This document shows positions 1 to 9,594 of a DNA stretch of 64,000 nucleotides, in pieces (position 1 is the stretch's first letter; the number at the start of each line of letters is the position of its first letter). Source of the DNA: Paenibacillus montanisoli. Its GTDB lineage: Bacteria > Bacillota > Bacilli > Paenibacillales > Paenibacillaceae. Location: the NCBI RefSeq assembly GCF_003268025.1, contig NZ_QLUW01000002.1, positions 186,001 through 250,000 on the forward strand, in the 5' to 3' direction. Under the pieces are notes generated by a model. It did not search any database, had not been told where the DNA came from, and saw only the letters and a list, made by a program, of their open reading frames with translations. The position numbers were made by a program, and so were the translations under genes.

Positions 1-22
1 ACCTCAAGGGACATTCTGCAAG

Positions 23-3000
23 TTATTTACGATTGGATTGAACGGTTACCGAAATGTCGTGCTGCACCGTGACAGTCGCGGTTTGCACCGTTTGATTGCC
101 GGCGGTATCGGTAATGGTGTAGGTAATCGTGTAGATACGTCCGGTACCTTGACCTGAGCGTTCCGCCCTCAAGCTGAACGTGGTATCTTGCGTGCCATAG
201 TCGGCGCCTTGAATATCATTCGGCATATCGCCATCGCCGAGTCCTTCATCCGGCTCGCTGCTCGTAATCGATGTCAATACGACCGAGCCAATTCCGGAGG
301 TGCGATCGCCGAAATCAAGCGTTACCGTTATATCGACCATTTTATGATTCGGCGGCCACATGGTGGATTGGTTCAGGTCGACGGTTAAGGCCGGAGCGGT
401 TGTGTCCACCCGAATCGCGATCGCTTGCTCCGCTTCCGCATTCCCTGCGTTGTCTACGCTTCGGTATTCCACCAAGTACTCCCCGTCCTCGAATGCGGGG
501 ATTGAACCCGTGAATGCGATCCAATCGCCATGATTGATCCGGTATTCCGTCTTGGCTACGCCGGACAAATCGTCCGATGCCGCAAGCGTTAGAACCGCAT
601 CGGTGGTATGCCATCCACTTGATCCTGCCGGGTTAACGGAAGCTGTTGTGATCGGAGCGACCCGATCGATGTTGTCGACTCGAATCACCTTGATCGCTTG
701 GTTACCTGCTTCATCTTCTGCGTACAACGTGTAGCTGCCGTTCGAGGTCGCCATAATGCGATTACCCGCGATATTGTCGCCTTCGGTCGCAAAAAACGCG
801 GTTGTCCGCTCGCCGGCTGCCCATTTCATGACCGTAACCGCGCTGCCCGTTCCGTCAGCCTCCACCGACACGTCAATGTCGTCGTTCGTCCAATCGGCAG
901 GGAAAGCAGCCGAGATTTCCGGATTGATGGAGTCCAGCGTAATCGTAAAGGTTTGAGCCGCGGATTGGTTATCGCCGCCGTTTGCCGTACCTCCGTCATC
1001 CGTCATCGTGACGGAAACCGTTGCTTTGCCACTGGCGTTATCAGCCGGCGTGAAGCTCAATGTGCCGTCCGATGAGATTGCAGGCTGAACGACGAACAGG
1101 TCGTTACGGTCATTGACAACGCTGAACGCAAGCGCTTGATCGGACTCGTCGGCCGGACCGGCTAAGATGTCTTCAGCCCAACCCGGGACGCTTACTCCTT
1201 GGACCGCATCAACCTTATTCGCCTTTTGGTCCTCTCCTTTACTAAACGTCGGGGCGTCATTGACCGGATCAATCGTAACCGTTACAACTGCGGCCTCGGA
1301 GTCCGCCATGCCGTCGTTTGCTTTGAAGGTGAAGCTGTCGGATCCGTTCCAGTCTGCGCCCGGCACGTACGTAAATTGTCCCGACGGACTAACGGAAAGC
1401 GTCCCTTTCAAAGGCTGAGTCACCAGGCTGTAGGTGACGTGATCTCCATCCGCATCGCTTGCGTGCAATTCTCCTGTCAATGGCTGATCCTCAAGCCCTT
1501 GAACGGATGCTTCTGCCGCAACCGGATGCGTATTCGCAAACTGCACGACCGTTTCTCCGAAGGCACCGCCAGCTGCCTGCGCCTTAACCGTTGCGTTCCC
1601 GACAACCGGCGACGTCAATACCGCCGTTGCCGCGCCGTTTGCATCGGTTACGGCTGTTTGGGTAATCGTGCCTAAGGTCGTCGTAAACGTGACCTCGATG
1701 CCCGGCATAACTTGCCCTTTCGAATCCTTCACAATCGAGGTTATGGTACTCGATTGGCCCGCACTAAGAACGGCTGGATCTGACGTAACCGCAACTTCCG
1801 CTGGCGCCGGATTTTTCATGTCATACAATTGCTCGATTTCCGACTCGGTGAGCGGATAATTATACATTCTGAAATCATCCATCATGCCATTGAAATATTC
1901 CGTCGCTCCCGGAGGATCGAACCCGATCGTGAGCTTTTCAGACGTATTTTCAAAAATGCCCTTAAACGGCATCGAAGCCTTGTATTCCCCGTTAATATAG
2001 TACTTAGCTACAGAGCCGTCCCAGGTTACGGTCGTCATATACCATACTTTCATTGGCATCGGCGTGGTCGGGAAGAGATGCGTATATCCGCTGCGGTCGC
2101 CGCTTACGAGGCGCATGCCCGGAGAACTCCCCCCGCCGTCATGCAAGAACGAATACGGTCCGTAATTTTCCGTGTGGCCTTTGGATAAGATCGGCGCGTA
2201 GCCGCCGGTGCCCGCAGTCTCTTTGTACACCCACATGGAGAAGCTGAAGGATGTCGCCAAATCAAGCGAATCGCTATCCTCAACTAGTACGCCGCTCTTT
2301 CCGTCAAACTTCGCCGCTTGCCCGACAATCCCTTCGACAAAGGTCGGATTGCCGATCTTCGACGTTCCATGGTTTCCGTTACCCGATGAATCCTGGAAAT
2401 TGCCGTCGAAGGTGTAGTATGCGATCTGTCTAGGCGTTTGCTCCGCGCGGGCCGTCACCTTGAATGAATCCGTGCCTACTCCGCCATCGTCATCCGTAAC
2501 CGTGACGGTTGCCGTATACGTTTTATCAGGCGAATCCAGTGGCATCGCAGGATAGGCATGATCGAAGTGACACGTCGTGGATGTTGTGCCGTCACCGAAA
2601 TCCCATACGCAAGTGTGGCGGTCCTCCCTGCTCGGATCAGTGATTCGGGTAGTTCCTAAGAACTTTTGCCCGGCAAGGACCGTTACATCTCTCCCTACAT
2701 CGATAGTCGGCGCTATGTTCGCAGGGGTGACCGGCTTTGTCACCGTATATTTCTTTCCGTCCTTCATGACGATTTCAAGCGAAGTTAAATAGGTGTTGTT
2801 ATCCCAGTACGTGTGGTTAACGGTCATGCCGTAATCCGTATAGGTGTTGTCGTTGAAATTCCACGTGCTGGCTGATATAAGGCCTTGGTCCCCGCCGGCC
2901 GTCGTATTGACGAGCGTGACCGGATACCCTTCTTGCGGGTCTTGTTGAAGGACCTCGAAATCCGCAGGCTCGACGGTTTGCTCCAGCGTGAAGCTGCTGG

Positions 3001-6000
3001 TCTGGCCTTGCGAATCCGTTACCGTTAACGTAACCGGATAGGTGCCAGGCGCCGGGAAGGTATGGGTAGGTTCCTTCACCGTACTCGTTGGACTGTTATC
3101 GCCGAAATCCCACTCATAAGAAACAATATCGTTGTTTTTATCCGTGGACAGGTTTTGGAACGTGACGGTTTCGCCGCCGATCTGACCTGTCTTGACTTTG
3201 AATTGCTGCGTTGAAATGATTGAACCGTTCCCTTGAGAGGAAAGGGGCTTATACAAAATATACTTGGCCTTCATTGGCTTAGGAAGCATAAATTCCTGCA
3301 GCTCTCCATTGTCCTCCAGCGTCCCGGTTAGAACCGTAGTAAAATTCGTTAATGAATCCTCCGAAACCGCAACCTCGAAATCTTTTACCCTCTGATCCAC
3401 ATATGAAATACGCGGTCTGATCTGGATCCGGTCAATGAGGTACGTCCCGCCATCCGCCAAGCTGATCTTCACCCATTGATCGACTTTCGATTTTGTCGCC
3501 CACGGGTTGCTGGCGCTAAACCGCAGCATGTTCTCCGCGCTATGACCGGAGTCGTAATTGCCGGATACATCTTCAACCTTGGCTCGTTCTTCGAGCAGCG
3601 CGACGTTCTTGCCAGCAGTAACGGGATTGAAGAACGCATGCGGAATCTCCGATGCCCCTATCATAAACGATACTTGCTTCGCGGCCTCGACGTTTCCTGC
3701 GTTGTCCGTGCTTCGATAAGCAATGGTGTACGTACCGTCCGCACTAAAGGTGAACGGAGCGGAATACGTTTCCCAGTCTCCATCATTTACCCGGTATTCC
3801 GTTTTCGCCGCACCGCTGCTGTCATCTTCGACCGTCAACGTAACCGTTACCGGGGAGAGGTACGAACCGCCTGAGCCGTCCGGCACAGCTGGGGACAAGG
3901 CTGCTGTCGTGGCAGGCGCTGTCACATCCTCCGTACTCCAGACCACAGTCGCAGGGCTGCTTGATAACGATCCGACCTGTGCGACGATCCGATCCTCTCC
4001 CGTCTGCGTGCCCGTATATTGGATGGCTGCTACGCCGGCGTTATCCGTGCTTGCGCTATGCGTTCCTTGGTTAGCGCCGGTAATGACGAAGGATACGGGC
4101 GTCCCGGACACAGGTTGGCCTTGCTCGTCAAGGACGGTCGCTTTCAACGTATGCTTTGCGCCAAGCGTGAGGGATGCGGTCTCGGGAGTCAGCTCAATGA
4201 CCGCTGGCGGCTGCTGCTGAACGACTTTTACCACCCAACGAACCCGAAAGGCTCCGCCAAGCGGATGCGTATCCGACACGACCGCTTCCACTGCATGCAA
4301 CCCGACGGAATCCGGCGTATACGTAAATTTATTGCCGGTTGTACTGCCTGCAGTTGCTCCGTCAACAAACCATTCGACAGCGATAGGATCGTTATCGGGA
4401 TCCATGGCCGTCAGTTCAAATGATGTCGCTTCCCCTACATGCTGTTCCACTTGATTGGCGGAAGGCGATTGAGAGACAAGAAGCGGTGAACGGTTCACGT
4501 CGGAAACGACGGTTTGCGCATAATGAACCGCTTGTTTTCCGTTATTGTCCGTTACTCGTAATCCGATAAGGCCGTTAAATGGCTTCGTATACGAGTGTGT
4601 CGCTTGCACGCCTTGTGCATCATCGAAAAATCCGTCGCTATCCAGGTCCCAATCATAAGCAGCGATGCCGGCATCGCTTTCCGACCAGGTGCCTTTGAAT
4701 GTGATCGCTTCTCCTTCCTTGCCGGAGTAAGGACCGCCTGCATCCGCAACAGGAGCGTCATCGATTACGGTCGGATCCTGCAATAGCTGGTTGATGATTC
4801 CGACCACATGACTGCCGAAGTCTAATAAGTTGGTACCGAATTCGTTATTGGCGTCCATGATGGCCGCGCCTTCAGCCAGCATGGCTTGCTTCGTAAATTC
4901 GAAATCCATCGCAGTGAAATCTGATTTAAACTGATTGATTTCCGACTCTGTAAAACCAAGCGAGCCGAAATATTGCAATTCTTCCTCCGTGAAGCCTGAC
5001 GCTGCAACTCGCGCTTGAAGCTGCGACAGTTCGGCGGCTTTCTCGTTCAACGCTCCGTTATCCTGCTCGAGCGCTTGTTTGAACCAGGAGATGCTTCCGC
5101 TCGTGAATTGCAGCTGATAAAGCAACAGATTGATGTTGTCGCTAAGCGCCTTCCCGTGGATCAGCGCCCAATTCACATCACCCGCCGCTTGCGCGCCTTG
5201 ATAACGTTCGAGCTGCGTCCACATTTGTCTGGTTATGGCTTGCTCATTGGCAATATCATTCACGAGATCCTGCATGGCGACATCGATAAACTCGTGACCT
5301 TGGAAATCGGCAAGAGGCCTTTCTCCAAGCGGAGTAATATGTTTGTAATCCGGATCCGGCGGGTCATCCTTAATGCCTTGATAGTGCTTGGCTTGATTGG
5401 CCAATTGAAGCAAGGCCGCTGTCCTCGGATCTTGAAGGCCGCTGCGCATAAGGAAATCGACGAATTTCTCGTTCGGATTTCTTCCGGCATCGGCCGCTTT
5501 CTGCAGTTTGAACAATTTGTCTGCGTATTCCCGGTACTTCTCCCAACGCTCCGCCAGCTTTCCCGCATCTTCCTTCAGCTGCGTCAGGTCAAGCGGCGGA
5601 ACGAAGCCGGCCGTATATTCTACTTTGAAGGCAGGATCAATGACGCCATCGACGAGATAGTCGAACTTGCCGTCTTGACACTCGTCAAACACGACGGCAT
5701 ATTCGCCAGGGGGAATTTTTCCATCCGGCCCTGTATAGCCGATCGTTTCCGATATGAAGATTCCGCTCGAAAGGCTCATGACGGTGTTCGGTCCTTCGCC
5801 GCCCGCATCCTCTAGCTCCTCCCCGTGGGAAAGGGCGTTCAGGCTTCCGCTCTCCACGATATAGAGATCGGTCCAAGAGGTTAACCCGTCAGGGCTTCCT
5901 TCCGCGCATTGCGGAATAATCTGCATCTTTCCGGTGTTAATCGTAATACTGGCGTTTCCGCCGAATATTTTATAGGCTTCGCCTTCATCGGTCCACCAGA

Positions 6001-6106
6001 TCCACTGGCCGAGCCCCGAGTTTGCCATCGCTGCAGGTTGAATAACCCCGATAAGCAGCAAGCAGGTTAGTATCATCGCAACTAGCTTTCGAATAATGAC
6101 AATCAA
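23..6106 (-). CDS. Giant modular secreted protein (PKD, Big_1, discoidin-like, LamG, cadherin-like modules)
   Basis: A 2,027-residue protein of unknown specific function, built from extracellular beta-sandwich modules. A signal peptide is visible (Arg-Lys, hydrophobic core, AMA near residue 28). A helical region follows (about 170-440), then PKD (about 450-540, YDWDLDSDG), an Ig-like stretch, Big_1 (about 630-725), a beta-rich 'EYRVNDG' module (about 727-815), a discoidin-like region (about 822-975), three PKD-like modules (about 979-1220, YEWDFGD, CVWDFGDG), a LamG/concanavalin-type lectin domain (about 1222-1425), a second Big_1, cadherin-like modules and a second EYRINHG module. No LPXTG, SLH or other anchor is visible, so it is probably released or held by carbohydrate binding. 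Start is uncertain: TTG at 6106 sits directly against GGGGAG, while ATG at 6076 would lose the Arg-Lys. Probable role is polysaccharide or surface binding; no catalytic domain was recognised. Confidence 0.85.
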   Translation of the reverse strand: MIVIIRKLVAMILTCLLLIGVIQPAAMANSGLGQWIWWTDEGEAYKIFGGNASITINTGKMQIIPQCAEGSPDGLTSWTDLYIVESGSLNALSHGEELEDAGGEGPNTVMSLSSGIFISETIGYTGPDGKIPPGEYAVVFDECQDGKFDYLVDGVIDPAFKVEYTAGFVPPLDLTQLKEDAGKLAERWEKYREYADKLFKLQKAADAGRNPNEKFVDFLMRSGLQDPRTAALLQLANQAKHYQGIKDDPPDPDYKHITPLGERPLADFQGHEFIDVAMQDLVNDIANEQAITRQMWTQLERYQGAQAAGDVNWALIHGKALSDNINLLLYQLQFTSGSISWFKQALEQDNGALNEKAAELSQLQARVAASGFTEEELQYFGSLGFTESEINQFKSDFTAMDFEFTKQAMLAEGAAIMDANNEFGTNLLDFGSHVVGIINQLLQDPTVIDDAPVADAGGPYSGKEGEAITFKGTWSESDAGIAAYDWDLDSDGFFDDAQGVQATHSYTKPFNGLIGLRVTDNNGKQAVHYAQTVVSDVNRSPLLVSQSPSANQVEQHVGEATSFELTAMDPDNDPIAVEWFVDGATAGSTTGNKFTYTPDSVGLHAVEAVVSDTHPLGGAFRVRWVVKVVQQQPPAVIELTPETASLTLGAKHTLKATVLDEQGQPVSGTPVSFVITGANQGTHSASTDNAGVAAIQYTGTQTGEDRIVAQVGSLSSSPATVVWSTEDVTAPATTAALSPAVPDGSGGSYLSPVTVTLTVEDDSSGAAKTEYRVNDGDWETYSAPFTFSADGTYTIAYRSTDNAGNVEAAKQVSFMIGASEIPHAFFNPVTAGKNVALLEERAKVEDVSGNYDSGHSAENMLRFSASNPWATKSKVDQWVKISLADGGTYLIDRIQIRPRISYVDQRVKDFEVAVSEDSLTNFTTVLTGTLEDNGELQEFMLPKPMKAKYILYKPLSSQGNGSIISTQQFKVKTGQIGGETVTFQNLSTDKNNDIVSYEWDFGDNSPTSTVKEPTHTFPAPGTYPVTLTVTDSQGQTSSFTLEQTVEPADFEVLQQDPQEGYPVTLVNTTAGGDQGLISASTWNFNDNTYTDYGMTVNHTYWDNNTYLTSLEIVMKDGKKYTVTKPVTPANIAPTIDVGRDVTVLAGQKFLGTTRITDPSREDRHTCVWDFGDGTTSTTCHFDHAYPAMPLDSPDKTYTATVTVTDDDGGVGTDSFKVTARAEQTPRQIAYYTFDGNFQDSSGNGNHGTSKIGNPTFVEGIVGQAAKFDGKSGVLVEDSDSLDLATSFSFSMWVYKETAGTGGYAPILSKGHTENYGPYSFLHDGGGSSPGMRLVSGDRSGYTHLFPTTPMPMKVWYMTTVTWDGSVAKYYINGEYKASMPFKGIFENTSEKLTIGFDPPGATEYFNGMMDDFRMYNYPLTESEIEQLYDMKNPAPAEVAVTSDPAVLSAGQSSTITSIVKDSKGQVMPGIEVTFTTTLGTITQTAVTDANGAATAVLTSPVVGNATVKAQAAGGAFGETVVQFANTHPVAAEASVQGLEDQPLTGELHASDADGDHVTYSLVTQPLKGTLSVSPSGQFTYVPGADWNGSDSFTFKANDGMADSEAAVVTVTIDPVNDAPTFSKGEDQKANKVDAVQGVSVPGWAEDILAGPADESDQALAFSVVNDRNDLFVVQPAISSDGTLSFTPADNASGKATVSVTMTDDGGTANGGDNQSAAQTFTITLDSINPEISAAFPADWTNDDIDVSVEADGTGSAVTVMKWAAGERTTAFFATEGDNIAGNRIMATSNGSYTLYAEDEAGNQAIKVIRVDNIDRVAPITTASVNPAGSSGWHTTDAVLTLAASDDLSGVAKTEYRINHGDWIAFTGSIPAFEDGEYLVEYRSVDNAGNAEAEQAIAIRVDTTAPALTVDLNQSTMWPPNHKMVDITVTLDFGDRTSGIGSVVLTSITSSEPDEGLGDGDMPNDIQGADYGTQDTTFSLRAERSGQGTGRIYTITYTITDTAGNQTVQTATVTVQHDISVTVQSNRK

Positions 6107-6250
6107 CTCCCCAATTTACGGTACTTTTCATCATGCGGTCTGTATCGGATCGCTTCGCCCGAGCAAACACCTCCAATGCTGGTCAACCTTCACACGCTCT
6201 TTTTCCCTCAACCAGCATAACCGGGGAGATCGCTGCGCGAAATGACACCA

Positions 6251-6272
6251 AAGTATACAAATTGGTATACTT
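6251..6272 (-). promoter_or_regulatory. GTATAC-N6-GTATAC operator candidate upstream of the giant gene
   Basis: A perfect inverted repeat, AAGTATAC and GTATACTT with a 6-base spacer, lies about 145 bases upstream of the giant gene and downstream of the regulator's terminator. The two GTATAC hexamers start 12 bases apart (6253 and 6265). The same spacing recurs before the LuxR-type regulator gene at 8382-8400, and both sites contain AAGTATACAAAT. Binding by that regulator is inferred. Confidence 0.6.
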
Positions 6273-6295
6273 CTGCATCGCTTACAGCCAAATGT

Positions 6296-6326
6296 AAAAA
6301 AGCCCAGAGACCATCCTCTTGGGCTT
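6296..6326 (-). terminator. Rho-independent terminator after the STAND/LuxR gene
   Basis: Stem AAGCCCAGAG / CTCTTGGGCTT with one bulged base, followed in the minus direction by a run of T (A-run at 6296-6300 on the plus strand). It separates the regulator gene from the giant gene, so the latter needs its own promoter. Confidence 0.85.
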
Positions 6327-6337
6327 TCTTCGTCGTT

Positions 6338-8350
6338 TCATTGATTAGCCAATAGCTTTTTAACCAGCTCCGTCTTTCCCTTCACTTCCAGTTTCTCGTA
6401 AATTCGGCTCAGATTCTTCTTCACCGTAATCTCCGATAGGTATAGCTTCTGGGCAATTTCCTCATTGGAAGTGCAGGTTGTGGCCAGAAGCGCAATTTCC
6501 CGTTCGCGCGGCGTAAGTCCCGATAGAACGGCGTCAAGAGCCTCATCCTTGTTATCGACCTTCGTTGACCGATATAGATTATCCACGAATTTCTTCATGT
6601 CTTTATCTTCCCTGAAGTCGAGAACAAACACCGGTGCCGGAAAATCGGGACCAAAGGCTTTATGCGCGGCTCTTGGTACCTCAATATAGCCGATTCCTTT
6701 CACTGCTTCCTGAAGATATTTCATAGGCGTCGTGTAAATCATCAATCCGCCTTTCAAATAATAGGAAAGGTACGATTGGAAGAACATGAACCGAGCGGCT
6801 GCGCTGCCGTCCTTCGAAAAATCGATCTTGTATTGAAACCAACCAGCAGGCGACTCAGGCGATACGTTGAATTTATCCCGCTCTTGTCTGGATAAGGTTC
6901 GGAAGTAAGATTGGGTAATCGGGTTCTGTTCTAATAGCCGAAGAGAATGACGATGAATGGGAATATAAATGAACATGCCCACCGCTTCGTTTCTCTCGTT
7001 CTTAAGCAATCTGATTGCATCGTTTCCTAGTGTAATGATCTCGGAAAGCTGAATCGAAGTAAACCATTTCTCATTGACTGATTTCGGAATTTTATAGATG
7101 TACTTTTCATTCGTAACCGGATCGAACATCTCTTGAACGAAGTCTTTCAGGTTCGCAAGGACATCTCGAACATATTGCTCCGCTTCATGCAGGTTGTCTT
7201 GGTTTATGGACTCGATATAGTAAGTTTGATCGATCGCATCATCGAAAAACATGGCCCGAAAGCCGGGATCTCCCACAACATAGATATAATCTAACAGGAG
7301 CAAGTTTCTTTCTTCCATCGATACATGGCTTGAGGAAACAAGGCCATAGTGGTATTTCACGCTTCGCTGCCATAGACGATGATAGATTTGAGGCTTTCTT
7401 AATCTGAAATCCTGGTATAGCGCTTTGCGGAGAACCTGATGCAAATACCATCCCCGCTCTGTTTTTCTGACAAAAGAAAGATGAATCAGTTTGTCAAACT
7501 CCTCGTTGCTGATTTCTCTGTCAACCATCGTTTCAAGAATTTCGTGATTAAACACCCGGACCATGGTTGCCGCTTCCAGCAGCTCGCTCAAGGCGGGATC
7601 CGGAAGCTCCCGCAGCCACCGCCCCGCAATTTCTTTAAAGGTTTCCTTCCAAAGCAGCAACTCGGGCTCCTGCTCCCGATTATGTACGCCCATATAAAGG
7701 GATAACGCTAATGGAAGCCCCTTCGTAATCATATAGGACTTTCTAATGAAGCTTTCGTCACGCTCTCCGTAAATGGAGCTGTATGCTTTACAGGTTTCAT
7801 AGTCAAATGGCGACAGTGGCATGAATTTGATCATTCTTCTCCACGCGGGAGATGAAACCCAACCGCCTCTTAACGGAAATCGACCGGCTAACAGGATAAT
7901 GATGCGGCTGGATAATCTTACTAAGAAGGAATTTCGGAGCCAATCGTCCAGCTCATCCATTTCCTCATAGGTATCGATTGCCAAGACCAACCGACCGTGA
8001 CCAGCCAAATCATTCATCTGTTGCTCTGCCTGCAGCAACAATTCGTTTTCCCGGCTTTCCGCAGCTGCTTCGGAATTTAGTGTAGTAAGTAACCGCGAAG
8101 TAAACCCCGTCGGCGTTTTCGTAAAGTCCACGCAGTCCAAATGGAAGAACGGAACTCCTTCATGGGCGCATATTCGCCGGAACTGATCCAGCAAGGAGCT
8201 TTTTCCGATTCCCCCTGTACCGCTAATATTCAGGATGGTTGACTTACTTTCCGAGTTGAAGACGATCGTTCGAAAGGCATCCAGCTCCATGCTTCGCCCA
8301 ACAAAAAATTGGTCTTCTAATTGCCGAATCTCCTCACCAAAGTTGCCCAT
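6338..8350 (-). CDS. STAND-type ATPase/LuxR-family transcriptional regulator (MalT-like architecture)
   Basis: A 670-residue regulator. The N-terminal P-loop NTPase domain has Walker A GTGGIGKS (about 44-51) and a Walker B-like LVLAIDTYEE; the middle region resembles the helical arm of STAND proteins. The last 60 residues are a LuxR helix-turn-helix (LTPREREIALL, SEITVKKNLSRIYEKL). Such proteins usually oligomerise with ATP and an inducer, then activate transcription; the inducer here is unknown. Start: an upstream in-frame ATG at 8377 has no ribosome site and abuts the GTATAC repeats; ATG 8350 has GGAGG five bases away, so I choose 8350. The GTATAC pair then lies 32-50 bases upstream, fitting autoregulation. 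The only gene directly downstream is the giant secreted protein, with the same motif in its leader, so it is the likely target. Confidence 0.88.
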   Translation of the reverse strand: MGNFGEEIRQLEDQFFVGRSMELDAFRTIVFNSESKSTILNISGTGGIGKSSLLDQFRRICAHEGVPFFHLDCVDFTKTPTGFTSRLLTTLNSEAAAESRENELLLQAEQQMNDLAGHGRLVLAIDTYEEMDELDDWLRNSFLVRLSSRIIILLAGRFPLRGGWVSSPAWRRMIKFMPLSPFDYETCKAYSSIYGERDESFIRKSYMITKGLPLALSLYMGVHNREQEPELLLWKETFKEIAGRWLRELPDPALSELLEAATMVRVFNHEILETMVDREISNEEFDKLIHLSFVRKTERGWYLHQVLRKALYQDFRLRKPQIYHRLWQRSVKYHYGLVSSSHVSMEERNLLLLDYIYVVGDPGFRAMFFDDAIDQTYYIESINQDNLHEAEQYVRDVLANLKDFVQEMFDPVTNEKYIYKIPKSVNEKWFTSIQLSEIITLGNDAIRLLKNERNEAVGMFIYIPIHRHSLRLLEQNPITQSYFRTLSRQERDKFNVSPESPAGWFQYKIDFSKDGSAAARFMFFQSYLSYYLKGGLMIYTTPMKYLQEAVKGIGYIEVPRAAHKAFGPDFPAPVFVLDFREDKDMKKFVDNLYRSTKVDNKDEALDAVLSGLTPREREIALLATTCTSNEEIAQKLYLSEITVKKNLSRIYEKLEVKGKTELVKKLLANQ

Positions 8351-8381
8351 GGAAACCTCCAACGACGATATATTCATATTT

Positions 8382-8400
8382 GTATACTTATGTGTATACT
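8382..8400 (-). promoter_or_regulatory. GTATAC-N6-GTATAC operator candidate upstream of the STAND/LuxR gene
   Basis: Two GTATAC hexamers start 12 bases apart (8382 and 8394), the same spacing as at 6253/6265. The motif lies just upstream of the regulator's preferred start at 8350. Autoregulation is inferred from position and motif sharing. Confidence 0.6.
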
Positions 8401-8469
8401 CAGGGGTCTATCCATCAAAAAAATACTGTCCTTGAAGTATTCGATACAGCAATGAACGATCCTGCTAAA

Positions 8470-8495
8470 TAAAAAAATCCGCGGAATCCGCGGAT
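8470..8495 (-). terminator. Terminator after PhyH-family gene
   Basis: The inverted repeat ATCCGCGGA / TCCGCGGAT (8477-8495) is followed in the minus direction by a seven-base T run (8471-8477). It ends the transcript containing the dioxygenase gene at 8544-9458. Confidence 0.85.
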
Positions 8496-8543
8496 CTTCG
8501 TGATTCTATGTTCTTAACCGTTCCCTGCTTTGACCGCCTTCGT

Positions 8544-9458
8544 TCAAGCGAATACGGACGTTCGGATGCTTCTCTCAAGCGGCGACTCCTCTTCCGGCAC
8601 ATCGCGGTTCAACGCCAGTTTCTCTTTCAACTTAGACGTCCGGTTGCACATAAACCTGACCTTGCCGCTGTGATTGGAGGATGCGGCATGAATCAGGAAC
8701 GGATGGCACAGGATGACGTCCCCGGCTTCACCGGTCGTCTCCACCACTCGCAGCTGCGAGCCGTCCTCGTCGACATAGGCGCGTTCCATGAAAGAGGCGT
8801 TACGCTCCTCGGCCGTCATCGTTCCGCCGGTCTTCCCCGTCAGCTCCGCGAAATAGGGGTGCTCGGAGAAGAAGCCGCGGATGCCGTCGCCCAGCTCGAC
8901 TCCCTCCGGGAACCGTGCCAAATAACGCGCGACCGGCCGGTGCGAGCCTTCAACGACCAGCGTTCCCCCGCCCTGCGGGCCGATGTCCGAGAAAAGGCAC
9001 AAGCACAGGAGCCCCTGATCCGGCGCATCGACGTAATGCCGGAAATGAATGCCGTCCCAATGCCAGCCATTCGTAGGCACGGTCCATTGCTCATCGCTGC
9101 CGACGGCAAAATTGACGGGCCACCAGCCCCATCCCGGCAGCAGGTCGGAATCGGTCTCGTCGGTGACGAAGCGATGGACGGTACGGCCTTTACCCACCAA
9201 ATCCTCGATTGCGTCGGCGAACATCGCGGTATTGCAGGCGTCGAACGCGAGATTGCGGTAATTCTCCCGTATGCTGACCATCGGCTCGCCCCAGGTTGAA
9301 GGATCATCGCGCAAGATGCCAGCTTTCTCTTCAAGCTTGCCCCAGAGGAAAGACTGCGCCTCAAGAGCCAGCTCCCTGGGAAACGCTCCTTTGATATGTA
9401 CATAACCCTTGTCCATGAACTGTTCGATCTGTTCCGTTGTCAGCACGCGCAATCCCAT
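8544..9458 (-). CDS. Phytanoyl-CoA dioxygenase (PhyH)-family Fe(II)/2-oxoglutarate oxygenase
   Basis: A 304-residue non-heme iron oxygenase. The metal facial triad is readable: H133-x-D135 in GWHWDG and a distal His (H257 in HPFLIHAAS), with a 2-oxoglutarate-binding Arg (R268 in GKVRFM). GGGTLVVEGSH is the usual conserved strand and turn of the family. It should couple 2-oxoglutarate decarboxylation to hydroxylation or oxidative cleavage of a small molecule, and the family does not predict the substrate. ATG 9458 is preceded by AAAAGGAG. The MFS transporter gene lies 136 bases upstream on the same strand, so uptake and oxidation of the same compound is plausible. It is only distantly like the other three PhyH proteins in the window. 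Confidence 0.85.
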   Translation of the reverse strand: MGLRVLTTEQIEQFMDKGYVHIKGAFPRELALEAQSFLWGKLEEKAGILRDDPSTWGEPMVSIRENYRNLAFDACNTAMFADAIEDLVGKGRTVHRFVTDETDSDLLPGWGWWPVNFAVGSDEQWTVPTNGWHWDGIHFRHYVDAPDQGLLCLCLFSDIGPQGGGTLVVEGSHRPVARYLARFPEGVELGDGIRGFFSEHPYFAELTGKTGGTMTAEERNASFMERAYVDEDGSQLRVVETTGEAGDVILCHPFLIHAASSNHSGKVRFMCNRTSKLKEKLALNRDVPEEESPLERSIRTSVFA

Positions 9459-9594
9459 GCTTCCGTCAGCTCCTTTTCGTTCGATGTCGAAGAATCGATT
9501 TCCCGCAAGCCTTCATATGAATCTTCCTAATTTGGATAATTCTACAATAGCGCAAAACAATAATTGTGTATAGCGAAAACGCTTTAAAATTCTC

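Noticed and set aside
5015..5815. A 266-codon plus-strand open frame opposite the start of the giant gene
   Set aside because: It lies wholly antisense to a clear coding region, has no good ribosome site and its protein looks like a shadow of the helical region (Arg/Gln/Leu-rich).
9575..9586. AGCG-AAAA-CGCT inverted repeat between the MFS and PhyH genes as a CcpA cre site
   Set aside because: It fails the TG and CA ends of the cre consensus; it may be a LacI-type site but no second copy or regulator gene was found nearby.
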